Shown here one piece after another: positions 39,600-48,634 of a DNA stretch of 64,000 bases; position 1 is the stretch's first letter; each line of letters begins with the position of its first letter. This DNA is from CAWCDJ01 sp963778675 (GTDB taxonomy: Bacteria; Acidobacteriota; Terriglobia; Bryobacterales; Bryobacteraceae): assembly GCA_963778675.1 (NCBI GenBank), contig CAVZVI010000008.1, positions 248,001 to 312,000 of the forward strand, written 5' to 3'. The notes beneath the pieces are model-generated. The model saw only the letters and a program-made list of their open reading frames with translations. It did no database searches and was not told where the DNA came from. Both the position numbers and the translations under genes were made by a program.

Positions 39600-41019
39600 A
39601 AAGTATATGGTGACTCTGGTTGCAGTAGACGATGACCGTGCTGCGCTGGAGTTGATCCGCGCCGCGCTGGACGAGGAAGGGCTCGAGATCCTCACCGAAA
39701 CCGACGCCTCCCGCGGGCTCGAACTGATTTTGAGCAAACGGCCGCAGATCGTGCTGCTGGATCTTTTCATGCCCGGAATGACCGGCATGGACCTGCTGGA
39801 GCGTGTGGCCGAGGCGTCTCCGGAGACGGATGTGATTCTGATCACCGCGAACTACTCCACCGATGCCGCGGTGGAAGCGATTCAGAAGGGCGCCTGCGAC
39901 TACATCACGAAGCCGGTCTCGGTGGATGACCTGGTGCAGCGGGTGGGCAAGCTGGCGGCGGAGGCGCGGCGCCGGCAAAAGACTCTCGAGCTCGATGACG
40001 AACTGCTGCGGACGTCGCAGTTCCAGGACATGGTGGGCCGGAGCCCTCTCATGCTCGAGGTATTCGCCAGGATCCGGCGTGTAGCGGCGCACTTCCGCAC
40101 GGCGCTGGTGACGGGCCCTACCGGCACCGGAAAGGAACTGGCCGCATCGGCCCTGCACCGTCTGAGCCCGGTGGCCGCCCACCGCTTCGTGGTGTGTAAC
40201 TCTTCGGCGGTGGTGGAGACGCTGTTCGAGAGCGAGCTATTCGGACACGTGAAGGGCGCCTTCACCGGAGCCAACCAGGACAAGATGGGGCTGATGGAAC
40301 ACGCCAATGGCGGCACCATGTTCCTGGATGAAATCGGCGATATGCCGCTATCCACGCAGGCGAAACTGCTGCGAGCGCTGCAGAACCAGGAGATCCAGCG
40401 GGTCGGTTCACTGGCAATCCGGAAGGTGGACGTGAGGGTGATTGCCGCCACGCATCGCGATCTGCGGCAAATGGTCTCCCAGGGGAAGTTCCGCGAGGAC
40501 CTCTTCTACCGCTTGTCGCGGGTCGAGATTAAGCTCCCCCGGCTCGCGGACCGCAAGGAGGATCTGCTGCTGCTGGCGCGGCATTTCATGGACCGATTCG
40601 CCGAAGAATATCAGAAGCCGATCCACGGCATTACTCCCCGCGCGCAGGTGGTGCTGTCACGATACGCGTGGCCGGGGAATGTCCGGGAACTGGAAAACGT
40701 GCTGAGCGAGGCCTGCATGATGACGGACGGCGAGCGGATCGACGTCCGGGACCTGCCGGAGTATGTCCGGGATGCGGGGTCGAGGCCTGAGATGGACGCC
40801 GAACGCGAGATCGAGAACGCGGCCGAGGAAATGCTGCCGCTCGAGGAGGTGCATAGGCGTTATTGCCTGCGGATCCTCGATCGCGTCAGGGGGAACAAGG
40901 CGCGAGCCGCCAAGGTCCTGGGCATCAACCGCGCCACCCTGTACCGGATTCTGGGCGAGGTCGCGAGCGCGAGCGATGCGGAGGCGGCCGGCGCGGGAGC
41001 CCAGCCGCCGCACTACTGA
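39589..41019 (+). CDS. NtrC-family sigma-54 activator
   Basis: A 476-aa regulator. The receiver has Asp58 in IVLLDLFMPGMTG and YITKPVS. The AAA+ domain has Walker A GPTGTGKE, the sigma-54-contacting loop GAFTGA, Walker B GGTMFLDEIGD and WPGNVRELENVL. The C-terminal Fis-type helix-turn-helix is NKARAAKVLGINRATLYRIL. It should drive RpoN-dependent promoters when phosphorylated by the kinase upstream. Start 39589 overlaps the CheY gene; 39607 is an alternative. The stop overlaps the convergent DUF202 gene. Confidence 0.95.
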   Translation: MASEKYMVTLVAVDDDRAALELIRAALDEEGLEILTETDASRGLELILSKRPQIVLLDLFMPGMTGMDLLERVAEASPETDVILITANYSTDAAVEAIQKGACDYITKPVSVDDLVQRVGKLAAEARRRQKTLELDDELLRTSQFQDMVGRSPLMLEVFARIRRVAAHFRTALVTGPTGTGKELAASALHRLSPVAAHRFVVCNSSAVVETLFESELFGHVKGAFTGANQDKMGLMEHANGGTMFLDEIGDMPLSTQAKLLRALQNQEIQRVGSLAIRKVDVRVIAATHRDLRQMVSQGKFREDLFYRLSRVEIKLPRLADRKEDLLLLARHFMDRFAEEYQKPIHGITPRAQVVLSRYAWPGNVRELENVLSEACMMTDGERIDVRDLPEYVRDAGSRPEMDAEREIENAAEEMLPLEEVHRRYCLRILDRVRGNKARAAKVLGINRATLYRILGEVASASDAEAAGAGAQPPHY

Positions 41020-41384
41020 CGAAGGACGACCGTCAGGAACGCCAGAATTCCGAGGACAGCGATCAGGGCGGCGATGCGGGGTGTGGCCGACCGGGAGATG
41101 GTTGGATTCTCACGCAGCAGTTCGTGCATGCCCATACGGTGCTCAATCACGCCGATCAGCAGTGAAAGCAGCCCGATCCCGACCATCATGAGAGCAAAGC
41201 CGCGATAGCCGATCAGCCGGTTTTCCGGATGAGGGCGTCCTGGCTCCAGTTGAAAGAACTTATAGACGCTGAATCCGAAGCCGATCAGTGATGTCGCGGT
41301 GCGGATCCAGGCCATGAGGGTCCGGTCGTACGCGACGCGAGTCCGGTCGAGCGCGAGTCTCGTGCTGAGGTCAAGGTCGGCCAC
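41013..41384 (-). CDS. DUF202/YidH-like membrane protein
   Basis: A 123-aa inner-membrane protein. The conserved start is LALDRTRVAYDRTLMAWIRTA, the DUF202 signature, then three hydrophobic segments (LIGFGFSVYKFF; FALMMVGIGLLSLLIGVI; AALIAVLGILAFLTVVL). The start codon is GTG with GGAGA upstream. The stop lies inside the end of the sigma-54 activator, with a 7-bp overlap between convergent genes. Function unknown. Confidence 0.88.
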   Translation of the reverse strand: MADLDLSTRLALDRTRVAYDRTLMAWIRTATSLIGFGFSVYKFFQLEPGRPHPENRLIGYRGFALMMVGIGLLSLLIGVIEHRMGMHELLRENPTISRSATPRIAALIAVLGILAFLTVVLRQ

Positions 41385-41416
41385 CCGCGGAATCTCCGGG
41401 GAAGGGTTTCCCTTAC

Positions 41417-42148
41417 TTAGTTATTCCCTGAGGACTTCCGGACCGCTTCATTGAAGCGGGTGAGCTGTCCCGCCGCCGCGCGGTCGGCCAGCACCAGGGC
41501 GCGCTCGCGTTCCACGCGTCCCGCGGGAATCGAGGGATCGCCGTCTCGCAGGCGCGCGAACATCTCCGCCTTCTCGCTTCCGGTAACCACCCACAGAATG
41601 GACCGGGCGCGGTTGATAACCGGATAGGTCAGCGTCATGCGGCGCCTCATCTGGTAGACGCCGGTCACCGCAACATCCCGATCGGTGATCTCCAGCACGG
41701 GGTCGCCCGGCACCAGCGAGGCGGTGTGGCCATCGGGTCCGAGGCCGAGGTGAACCAGGTCGAGCGTAGGCGGGTCTCCGGCAATCTCACGCAAGATCGC
41801 GGCATATTCGGCCGCGCCGGCGTCGAGATCGGGGGCGTCCACGGGCATGGCGTGGATCTGGGTGGGGGCGAGCGGGGCATGTTCGAGCAGACTCTCCCGC
41901 AAGTGGGCCAGGTTCCGGTCGGGGTGTCCCTCGGGGGCCACCCGTTCATCCACCTGGACTATCTGCAGTTCGCGCCACGGCATCTGCTGGTTGGCGAGGG
42001 CGCGCAACATCATCCAGGGAGTGTGGCCGCCGCTGACCGCCATCACGAACCGGCCGCGCGCCGCCACCGCCATCCGAGCCTCGGCGGCGATCACGGTGGC
42101 GGCCCTTCCCGCGACGGATTCCGCATCGGCAAGCACTTCTATGTTCAT
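41417..42148 (-). CDS. pgl: 6-Phosphogluconolactonase
   Basis: A 243-aa enzyme of the pentose phosphate pathway that hydrolyses 6-phosphogluconolactone. It has RFVMAVSGGHTPWMML, the VDERVAPEGHPDRNLAHLRE segment and LVHLGLGPDGHTASLVPGDP, which hold the active-site residues. RRMTLTYPVINRARSILWVVTG matches the family end. A strong GGAGGAGAG precedes the ATG. No zwf or gnd is adjacent; a HAD hydrolase lies upstream on the same strand, so the two may be co-transcribed. Confidence 0.93.
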   Translation of the reverse strand: MNIEVLADAESVAGRAATVIAAEARMAVAARGRFVMAVSGGHTPWMMLRALANQQMPWRELQIVQVDERVAPEGHPDRNLAHLRESLLEHAPLAPTQIHAMPVDAPDLDAGAAEYAAILREIAGDPPTLDLVHLGLGPDGHTASLVPGDPVLEITDRDVAVTGVYQMRRRMTLTYPVINRARSILWVVTGSEKAEMFARLRDGDPSIPAGRVERERALVLADRAAAGQLTRFNEAVRKSSGNN

Positions 42149-42220
42149 AACTCTCCTCCCCGCCTATCCGGCCATGACCTTAACTCGCACGTTCATGGCC
42201 AAACTGGTATCCCGGCGCCT

Positions 42221-42925
42221 TCACCGGGCCACCTCGATTTCGCCGCGGGCCAGCAGGGGAGGAAGCTCGTACTGCAGGAGGTCGCCGATCCGTTCCACCG
42301 TAATGTCCGGTGTTGCGTGGCGGCCGAGGTCTGCCGCGAGCCTGGCGGATTTGCACTGGCGCGAAAGCACGGTCGTTACATGACTACCCCACGACTCCCG
42401 GAACGCAGACAGCGTTCGCGGGCTGTGGTCCACCAGGACGTAATGCTGGGCCGGGTAGTTCTCCTCGATATCAGCCAGGGCGTCTTCTTTGTGGATATAG
42501 ATCAGGACATGGCCGCCGACCGCTTCTTGAAGGCCGGAACGTTCGATTTTGCGGGGCTGGAAAACCACATCGCCCTCCGAGAGGATAATGACGGGCCCCC
42601 AGCTCCGAAAGCGCTTGAGGACATCGAGAGCATGGGGGTAGAGGCGCCGGTCAAACGGATAGTCGATCAGAAACGACGCCATCGAACCGACGCGGTTGTC
42701 ACGGCGGTACTCGATTCGGTACCGCTCCAGAGCTCCCAGGTAGTCGCAATAGCCCAGGGAGCGGCGCAACTGACCCAGGATGGCCCAGTAGCGTTCGCAA
42801 CAAGCCGATCCGTATTGCCGTGCGAGGTGCTCTCTGAGGTCATGCTGGATCGCGTCATCGTCGAGCAGAGTGCCATCGACGTCCACGAGGAACGCGACTG
42901 AGGTCGTCGTATCACTATCGGTCAT
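42221..42925 (-). CDS. HAD-superfamily hydrolase
   Basis: A 234-aa phosphatase-like protein. Motif I is FLVDVDGTLLDDD with the nucleophile Asp. Motif II is probably VIILSEGD and motif III/IV lies around KEDALADIEENYPAQHYVLVDHS. The cap region is helical. The substrate cannot be told. A GGTGAG ribosome binding site precedes the ATG. It lies 72 bp before pgl, so a role with sugar phosphates is possible but unproven. Confidence 0.88.
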   Translation of the reverse strand: MTDSDTTTSVAFLVDVDGTLLDDDAIQHDLREHLARQYGSACCERYWAILGQLRRSLGYCDYLGALERYRIEYRRDNRVGSMASFLIDYPFDRRLYPHALDVLKRFRSWGPVIILSEGDVVFQPRKIERSGLQEAVGGHVLIYIHKEDALADIEENYPAQHYVLVDHSPRTLSAFRESWGSHVTTVLSRQCKSARLAADLGRHATPDITVERIGDLLQYELPPLLARGEIEVAR

Positions 42926-43049
42926 AGGCTCACCTCGCCGATAGCGGCCGCCAATCCGCGTTGGGGGAGGCCGCGAAAATTGGTTATCCGTTCCGTAGGC
43001 ATGCGTTGGAGGGGGATGATTCCGATTAGGGTGGAGATTCTTTTTTGTT

Positions 43050-44024
43050 CTATCTCAGAATCCGGGCGATACCACTTTTCACATCGAGTGTCCACGGCGC
43101 AGGTTCGGGAAGCCGCAGCCGGCCGCCGCCGATCTCCACGGGCATCCACAGATAGCGCGAATCCCACTGGGTGCGCGGCTTCCACTGATCCCCCATGAAA
43201 ATGACAACGGTGCCCTTCCTGCCGGTTACCTTCAGCAGCATGGTGGATTGCGAACCGTACGTGTTGGTTTCGGGGGGCGCGATATCCTTGAATTCCGACC
43301 AGGGCCCTTCGAGCCTGGCGGCAGTGGCGTACTTGTTGGGATTCGGCCGCCATCCGGTCAGGGCCGAACCGAGAGCATAGTACAGGCCCTGGTAGTGCAC
43401 GACCGCGCCTCCTTCGAGCGGCGCCTGGATGAGGCACACGTCCTTTTCCACATTGAGGTAGTCATCGGAGAGCTTCGCGATATGGAAGCCCTTCACGGGG
43501 CGATCCTCGAAGATCAGGTAGGCGGAGCCGTCGTCGTCGATGAACTGGCCGATATCCCGGCTTTCGTGGCCCAGTGGGCGGAAGCTTTTGAGGAAGCGGT
43601 AGTCCCCATCCACGGAATCGGACACGGCTACCCCGACGCGCGCGTAGCGGTAGCGCGCGTCGTCGAGGTGGACGTACATCACGAATTTTTTGGTCTTCGC
43701 GTTGTAAAAGACTTTCGGGCGTTCGAGGACCCAGCCGGGGCCCAGGTCCTCGGGGTCCGAAAAGGCGATCTGGCGGCGGAAAGTCCAGTGGACGAGGTCC
43801 TTCGAGGAGTAACAGCCGACATACCGGCGGGTGCGGTCGAGCCCCTGGGAGCGGTCTTCGCCGAACCAGAACCAGGTATCGCGCAGCCTGATGATGCCTC
43901 CACCGTGGGCCTGTACATGCAGGCCGCGGTTATCCGGCCAGGGCTCGCCCGGCCTGATGACCGCGGGCGCCGAGGCGATGCCGGCCGCGGCGAGCAGCAC
44001 AAGGGGCGCCGCCCGCCACTTCAT
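43050..44024 (-). CDS. GH43-like glycosidase
   Basis: A 324-aa exported protein with a signal peptide (MKWRAAPLVLLAAAGIASAP). The five-bladed GH43 propeller is suggested by the catalytic base region GLHVQAHGGGIIRLRDTWFWFGE, the Asp in FIDDDGSAYLIFED and the acid/base region near LIQAPLEGGAVVHYQG. It is close to GH43 galactanase-like subfamilies. The ATG at 44024 overlaps the FG-GAP stop (ATGA). It is the last gene of a three-gene sugar operon. Confidence 0.88.
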   Translation of the reverse strand: MKWRAAPLVLLAAAGIASAPAVIRPGEPWPDNRGLHVQAHGGGIIRLRDTWFWFGEDRSQGLDRTRRYVGCYSSKDLVHWTFRRQIAFSDPEDLGPGWVLERPKVFYNAKTKKFVMYVHLDDARYRYARVGVAVSDSVDGDYRFLKSFRPLGHESRDIGQFIDDDGSAYLIFEDRPVKGFHIAKLSDDYLNVEKDVCLIQAPLEGGAVVHYQGLYYALGSALTGWRPNPNKYATAARLEGPWSEFKDIAPPETNTYGSQSTMLLKVTGRKGTVVIFMGDQWKPRTQWDSRYLWMPVEIGGGRLRLPEPAPWTLDVKSGIARILR

Positions 44025-45181
44025 CTTGCCTGCCTTGATGCGCCACCGGATTTCGCCCGCTGGAATAGAAACAGGCCGGACTTCCCGCCGGTGATGACCT
44101 CGGGGTACGGATCGGATCCGACCTTGGCCACGGCCACCTGCATCCCGCCGCCCGCCCGGGAGCTGTAGTCGATCACGTGTTTGACCCATTCGATGGAGCC
44201 CGCCGGCGTCTTGAAGTGCTCGTACCAGTAGATGCCCAGCGGTTCCCTTCCGCCGGGATCGCGGCCATTATGAGCCATGAATCGCTTGCCGGTCACCAGG
44301 TCGGGCTGGCCGTCGCCGTTGATATCGGCCACGGTCAGGGAGTGCGACTGCGACCAACTGTCGTCGATCATGTGCTTCGCCCAGGTCCCGTCGGCCTTCC
44401 GCTCCATCCAGAAGATTCCATAGTTATGAGCCATCGATGTGACGAGGTCGGGGCGGCCGTCGCCGTTGACATCGAGCACGTGGATGAAGCCGACATCGCC
44501 GAGCTGGAAATCGGGGTGGAAGGTCCAGGTTCCGGAACGGGGATCGGCCGGCGCTTCGAACCATCCCTCGGGGGTGAGGATGTCGTTCCGCCCGTCGCCG
44601 TTCACGTCGCCGGCGCCGATGCCGTGGCCGTAGGAGCGGCCGGAGACCACGTGCGCCACAAACTCCCCGCCGCGTGCCTCGTACCAGGTGAGAGGGGCTT
44701 TGGGAGTGCCGAACTCCGGCAGCACTTCCTTCGCCTGGCCGTCATTATCCAGGTCCACCAGGAAGGCGAACTCTACGGGAAAGCGCGCTTCGATGGAGTG
44801 ATCTTTCCACAGCGCGTCCGGCCTGCCCGGGTTTTCGCTCCACCAGACGCGATGGCTGAACCAGGAGCAGCTTACGATATCGACCCGTCCGTCGCCGTTC
44901 ACGTCCAGCGGAAGGTCGCTGAAGTCGTCCACGTAGTTGTTCGTGAAATCGATCTGGCGGAACTTGTGCCTGGTCCAGTTCGGCGATTCGTACCAGTTCT
45001 CGCCGGACACGATATCCGGCCGGCCGTCGCCGTTGATGTCGGCCACCGCCACCGTTTCGCTGGCGCCCGGATCGATCATCCGGCGCTCAAAGACGATGTC
45101 GTCCGGGCGGCTGGCTGCCCATCCCATCCAGACGATCGCCGCCGCCGCCGCGGCAAAGCAAAGGATTCTGCGGAACTCCAT
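44021..45181 (-). CDS. FG-GAP/VCBS repeat protein
   Basis: A 386-aa exported protein with an N-terminal hydrophobic signal (LCFAAAAAAIVWMGWAAS). At least five VCBS repeats are seen through their calcium-binding loops: VADINGDGRPDIVSG, LDVNGDGRVDIVSC, GDVNGDGRNDILTP, LDVNGDGRPDLVTS and VADINGDGQPDLVTG. It should form a beta-propeller outside the cytoplasm. Related proteins are common in acidobacterial and planctomycete sugar clusters. AGGAGGGACC precedes the ATG. Confidence 0.92.
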   Translation of the reverse strand: MEFRRILCFAAAAAAIVWMGWAASRPDDIVFERRMIDPGASETVAVADINGDGRPDIVSGENWYESPNWTRHKFRQIDFTNNYVDDFSDLPLDVNGDGRVDIVSCSWFSHRVWWSENPGRPDALWKDHSIEARFPVEFAFLVDLDNDGQAKEVLPEFGTPKAPLTWYEARGGEFVAHVVSGRSYGHGIGAGDVNGDGRNDILTPEGWFEAPADPRSGTWTFHPDFQLGDVGFIHVLDVNGDGRPDLVTSMAHNYGIFWMERKADGTWAKHMIDDSWSQSHSLTVADINGDGQPDLVTGKRFMAHNGRDPGGREPLGIYWYEHFKTPAGSIEWVKHVIDYSSRAGGGMQVAVAKVGSDPYPEVITGGKSGLFLFQRAKSGGASRQAR

Positions 45182-45224
45182 GGTCCCTCCTGTTTGCCCG
45201 CTCCCTTACGGTTGCGGCTCTGTC

Positions 45225-46256
45225 TCACCGCGATGCGCTATCCGCCCCGAGCACGACTTTCTCGCCGCTGCGGCAGGAGCGGTAGACGGCGTCCACCAGT
45301 TCGAGAGCCTGGTAGCCCTCTTCTCCAGCTACGAGGGGCTTCCGTCCTTTGGCGATGGCGTCGCCGAAATCCAGGAACTGACGTTCGAACGGTTCGAGCG
45401 AGATCGCCATGGGGTCCGACGCGCCGGAAGCTACTTCGCGAGCTACCGGAGCGGGATCGCCCGCATCGTTCTCCACATCCCAGGTGGTCAGCTTGTCGCC
45501 GGTGATCACCGCCGTCCCCCTGGTGCCGTGAAACTCGGTACGCTCCGGATAGCCGGGCCAGAACGCCGTGGAGGCCTGGATGACGCCGGTCGCGCCGCTG
45601 GCGTACCGCACCACTGCGTTCACCACGTCCTCGGACTCGATCTTGTGCAGTGCGCCCAACTGCCAGGCGCCGAACACCTCGCGAACCGGGCCGGCCAGCC
45701 ACCGCAGAATATCGAGCTGGTGAATGGCCTGATTGATCAGGGCCCCGCCACCTTCGGTCTGCCAGCTTCCCTTGATCGGCCGCGAGTAGTATTCCGGGGA
45801 GCGGTACCACTTCACGTAGCAATCGGCCTGGAGCAATTTGCCGAGCCTGCCGCCGGCGATGGCCTTCGCCAGAAACAGGCTGGCGTCATCGAAACGGTGC
45901 TGGCTCACGACACCGAGCAGAATGCCGCCGCGCCGCGCCGTTTCGATCATTTGCCGCGCCGTTTTCAGATCCGTGGAGATCGGCTTCTGTACCTGCACGT
46001 GCTTTTTCGTCTGGGCGCAGATCTCGATCGGCTGCATGCGGAAATCCGGGAAAGTACACACGTCCACGTAATCCACTTTGGGGTGGCGGCACACCTCCTC
46101 GTAAGTGCGGACGAACTCCGCGCCATATTGGGCGGCGAACTTCCTTCCTGACGGCTCGAAGATATCCGTGCAGACCGTCAGCTCAAATCCGATTTTCTTG
46201 TAGACCTGCGCGTGCTTGTGCGAGATCGCGCCGGTACCGATCATTCCGACTCTCAT
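45225..46256 (-). CDS. Gfo/Idh/MocA-family oxidoreductase
   Basis: A 343-aa NAD(P)-dependent sugar dehydrogenase-like protein. The nucleotide-binding start is MIGTGAISHKHAQ, followed by YVDVCTFP and the EKP-type motif, here QKP (VQVQKPISTD). The substrate part has GGGALINQAIHQLDILRWL with the usual H-x2-D. Gln in place of Glu in the EKP motif is a small deviation whose effect is unknown. It is first in an operon with the FG-GAP and GH43 genes, suggesting oxidation of the released sugar. Confidence 0.93.
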   Translation of the reverse strand: MRVGMIGTGAISHKHAQVYKKIGFELTVCTDIFEPSGRKFAAQYGAEFVRTYEEVCRHPKVDYVDVCTFPDFRMQPIEICAQTKKHVQVQKPISTDLKTARQMIETARRGGILLGVVSQHRFDDASLFLAKAIAGGRLGKLLQADCYVKWYRSPEYYSRPIKGSWQTEGGGALINQAIHQLDILRWLAGPVREVFGAWQLGALHKIESEDVVNAVVRYASGATGVIQASTAFWPGYPERTEFHGTRGTAVITGDKLTTWDVENDAGDPAPVAREVASGASDPMAISLEPFERQFLDFGDAIAKGRKPLVAGEEGYQALELVDAVYRSCRSGEKVVLGADSASR

Positions 46257-46349
46257 GGAATGACCATTCTATCCCGGGCGGCCCCTCTCCGGAGATCGGG
46301 ACATCCGCGATTTGCGCCCGCATTCGCCGATCTGCGAAACTGGCAGTTC

Positions 46350-47087
46350 ATGTTCCCGAAGGCGCTGTTAGCCATGTTGCTAGTTCCGCTTGCGTCGCCG
46401 CCCGGCGCGAGCCTTCCGGAACACGAGACCCTGCATTACAACGTCGAGTGGCGTCTGATTACGGCGGGCAAGGCAACCCTGGAGCTGCGGTCGGACCCGG
46501 CGCCGGCGGCGAGTTCCCGCGTCAGCCTGCGGGTGGAGTCGGTCGGGCTGGTCTCCAAGCTGTTCAAGGTCGAAGACGATTACGTGGCCCTGCTCAATGA
46601 TTCGCTCTGCGTCCAGAACGTCCACAGCGTCTCGCAGGAAGGCAGCCGCCAGCGCGAGACCCGCATTACGTTCGATGCCGCAAGCCGGAAGGCCAATTAC
46701 CTGGAACGCGACCGGGCGAAGAATTCCGTGATCCTGGCGAAGGAGATCGAAACTCCGGGCTGCGTTCACGACGTGGTCGGCGGCCTGTATTATCTCCGGA
46801 CGCTGAATCTCGAGCCGGGTGAGTCGGCACAGGTGCCCGTCAGCGACGGGAAGAAGAGCGTGACGGCGAAGGTCGAGGCGCAGCAGCGCGAAGACATCAA
46901 GACGCCGGAGGGGACTTTTCACACCGTGAGGTATGAGATCTACCTCTTCGACAACGTCCTGTACCGGCGTTCCGCCCACCTGAACGTGTGGCTCACCGAC
47001 GACCGCCGCAGATTGCCGGTGCAGATCCGCGTGAGGATGCAGTTCACGATCGGCACCATCACCCTCCAACTCGAAAAGCACGAATAA
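46350..47087 (+). CDS. DUF3108 periplasmic protein
   Basis: A 245-aa exported protein with a signal peptide (MFPKALLAMLLVPLASPPGAS). LHYNVEWRLITAGKATLEL opens the DUF3108 domain, and GGLYYLRTLNLEPGES and LPVQIRVRMQFTIGTITLQL close it. The fold is likely a beta-barrel or beta-sandwich of lipid-handling type. The ATG at 46350 gives the signal peptide; the frame stays open upstream without coding appearance. Role unknown. Confidence 0.85.
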   Translation: MFPKALLAMLLVPLASPPGASLPEHETLHYNVEWRLITAGKATLELRSDPAPAASSRVSLRVESVGLVSKLFKVEDDYVALLNDSLCVQNVHSVSQEGSRQRETRITFDAASRKANYLERDRAKNSVILAKEIETPGCVHDVVGGLYYLRTLNLEPGESAQVPVSDGKKSVTAKVEAQQREDIKTPEGTFHTVRYEIYLFDNVLYRRSAHLNVWLTDDRRRLPVQIRVRMQFTIGTITLQLEKHE

Positions 47088-47199
47088 ATAGCAACTCCGC
47101 GCGGCCGGCCGCATCCCTCCTTCAGCGCCGGGGGGCGCAATCCGAATCAGCGTGCGGCCGGGAAGTGAGCGTCCTCACCGGCGGCTGCGAAGGGGGCGT

Positions 47200-47841
47200 A
47201 TGCGTTCAACTTGGATCTCCGCGGTTTCTCTAGCACTGTTTTGTTCGGGTGGCTGTCTGGCGCAGCAATGGGAACTCGGCGCGCTGGCAGGGTATGCCTG
47301 GGATCACGACGCGTCGATCGAAAATCCCACGGGCTCGGCGGAGGCCGGCTTCAAGCCGGGATTCGCGGGTGGGGTGGTCTTCGGCGAAAACATGTACGAG
47401 CATCTCGGTGGAGAGATTCGCTACCTGTTCCGCGTCGGCGGTCCGCAATTGACCTTCGGCGGCACCAGGATCAGCGCCAGCGGCTACACCAATATCATTC
47501 ACTATGACTTCCTCGTTCACATTACCCGAAAGGAAGACAAGATCCGGCCTTACGTTGCGGGAGGGGCCGGCATCAAGGTCTTCACCGGGCCGAGCAGGCT
47601 GCTATACACCCAGCCGTTGCAGGATTTCGCCCTGATCGCCCGCGGCAACCAGGCGAAACCTCTGATCAGCGTAGGAGGCGGCGTCAAATACCGGGTTCGT
47701 AAGGGATTGCAACTACGCCTGGATTTTCGAGCCTACATGGCTCCCGCGCCCGACCTCGTGTTCCGGACGGTCTTCCCTTCGCAGATTCACGGGTGGACCT
47801 ACGACTTCATGCCGACGCTGGGGGTCAGCTATCTTTTCTGA
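47200..47841 (+). CDS. Outer-membrane beta-barrel protein
   Basis: A 213-aa protein with signal MRSTWISAVSLALFCSGGCLAQQ. The mature part alternates hydrophobic and polar residues (WELGALAGYAWDHD, AGFAGGVVFGENMYEHL, IRPYVAGGAGIKVF) and ends in an aromatic residue (LGVSYLF), the hallmark of outer-membrane barrels of the OmpW/opacity type, with about eight strands. GAAGGGGGC precedes the ATG at 47200. Function unknown. Confidence 0.8.
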   Translation: MRSTWISAVSLALFCSGGCLAQQWELGALAGYAWDHDASIENPTGSAEAGFKPGFAGGVVFGENMYEHLGGEIRYLFRVGGPQLTFGGTRISASGYTNIIHYDFLVHITRKEDKIRPYVAGGAGIKVFTGPSRLLYTQPLQDFALIARGNQAKPLISVGGGVKYRVRKGLQLRLDFRAYMAPAPDLVFRTVFPSQIHGWTYDFMPTLGVSYLF

Positions 47842-47974
47842 GGCCGATCTAGTACCGCCTGGTACCGCTCATCCTGGTCTCAGCCGGCATTCTGCGGCAT
47901 GATGGTCGAGGCGGCTCCGGGTTCAACTTCCCGTTCAATTGTTCGCGTCCCAAGGTTCGGAGGTGGGGCCGCCG

Positions 47975-48634
47975 CTATGGCTGGTTCTGGTCGGGCTTCT
48001 TTTCGCCGGGCCGCATCAGGGTAGGGGCTTTGCGCTTCTTTTCCTGGTTAGCGGCGGTTTTCTCCGCGGCCTTCTTGTCTTCCGCCTGTTTGTTCTCGCG
48101 TTCCGCGGGGGTCATGGCGGATTCGATTTCGGCCTTCTCGCGGGCTTCCCGCGCCTCTACTTCCTTCGCGCGCTTACCCAGGTCTCCGGTTGCGGCTTCC
48201 AGGCTGTCGCTGGTCGTTTCGATGGCCGTTTGCAGGACGAAATCGTAGCGGTCCAGGTCCTGCGGGTGGCTGTCGCGGGCCTTCTGAAGAACCGGCAGTG
48301 CTTTCCTTTCGGTATCCGCTACGGCCGCGAGCCCTTTCTGAATGTCGACATGCCGTGCGAGCGCGTCATCGGCCACATCGTCAATGGCGTCGAGAATCTT
48401 GGCGTAGTCGTCGAGGGCGTCGTGGATCAGGGCCGACCTGCCAGGTTTGTTCTTGGCGAGCAGGCTCTTGACCATCTCCACCCGGTCGGTGGCGAAGCCG
48501 GCGTAGAGCGTCACCCGGTCATTCGGCTCCTGCGCTTCGCGGATCTGTGCGACCTCGGCGGTCGTCAGGAAATCGCGGTGCACCTGGGCCATCATCGGAG
48601 CCGCCAGCAGCACGCAGCAAAGAAAAGTCTTCAT
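47975..48634 (-). CDS. Secreted helical protein of unknown function
   Basis: A 219-aa protein with a signal peptide (MKTFLCCVLLAAPMMAQ) and a nearly all-helical mature part, for example DDYAKILDAIDDVADDALARHVD. From about residue 160 it is a Lys/Glu/Ala-rich tail (AREAREKAEIESAM, then AEDKKAAEKTAANQEKKRK). No known family recognised. It overlaps the preceding gene by 4 bp (ATGA) and is the last gene of the TPR operon. Confidence 0.78.
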   Translation of the reverse strand: MKTFLCCVLLAAPMMAQVHRDFLTTAEVAQIREAQEPNDRVTLYAGFATDRVEMVKSLLAKNKPGRSALIHDALDDYAKILDAIDDVADDALARHVDIQKGLAAVADTERKALPVLQKARDSHPQDLDRYDFVLQTAIETTSDSLEAATGDLGKRAKEVEAREAREKAEIESAMTPAERENKQAEDKKAAEKTAANQEKKRKAPTLMRPGEKKPDQNQP

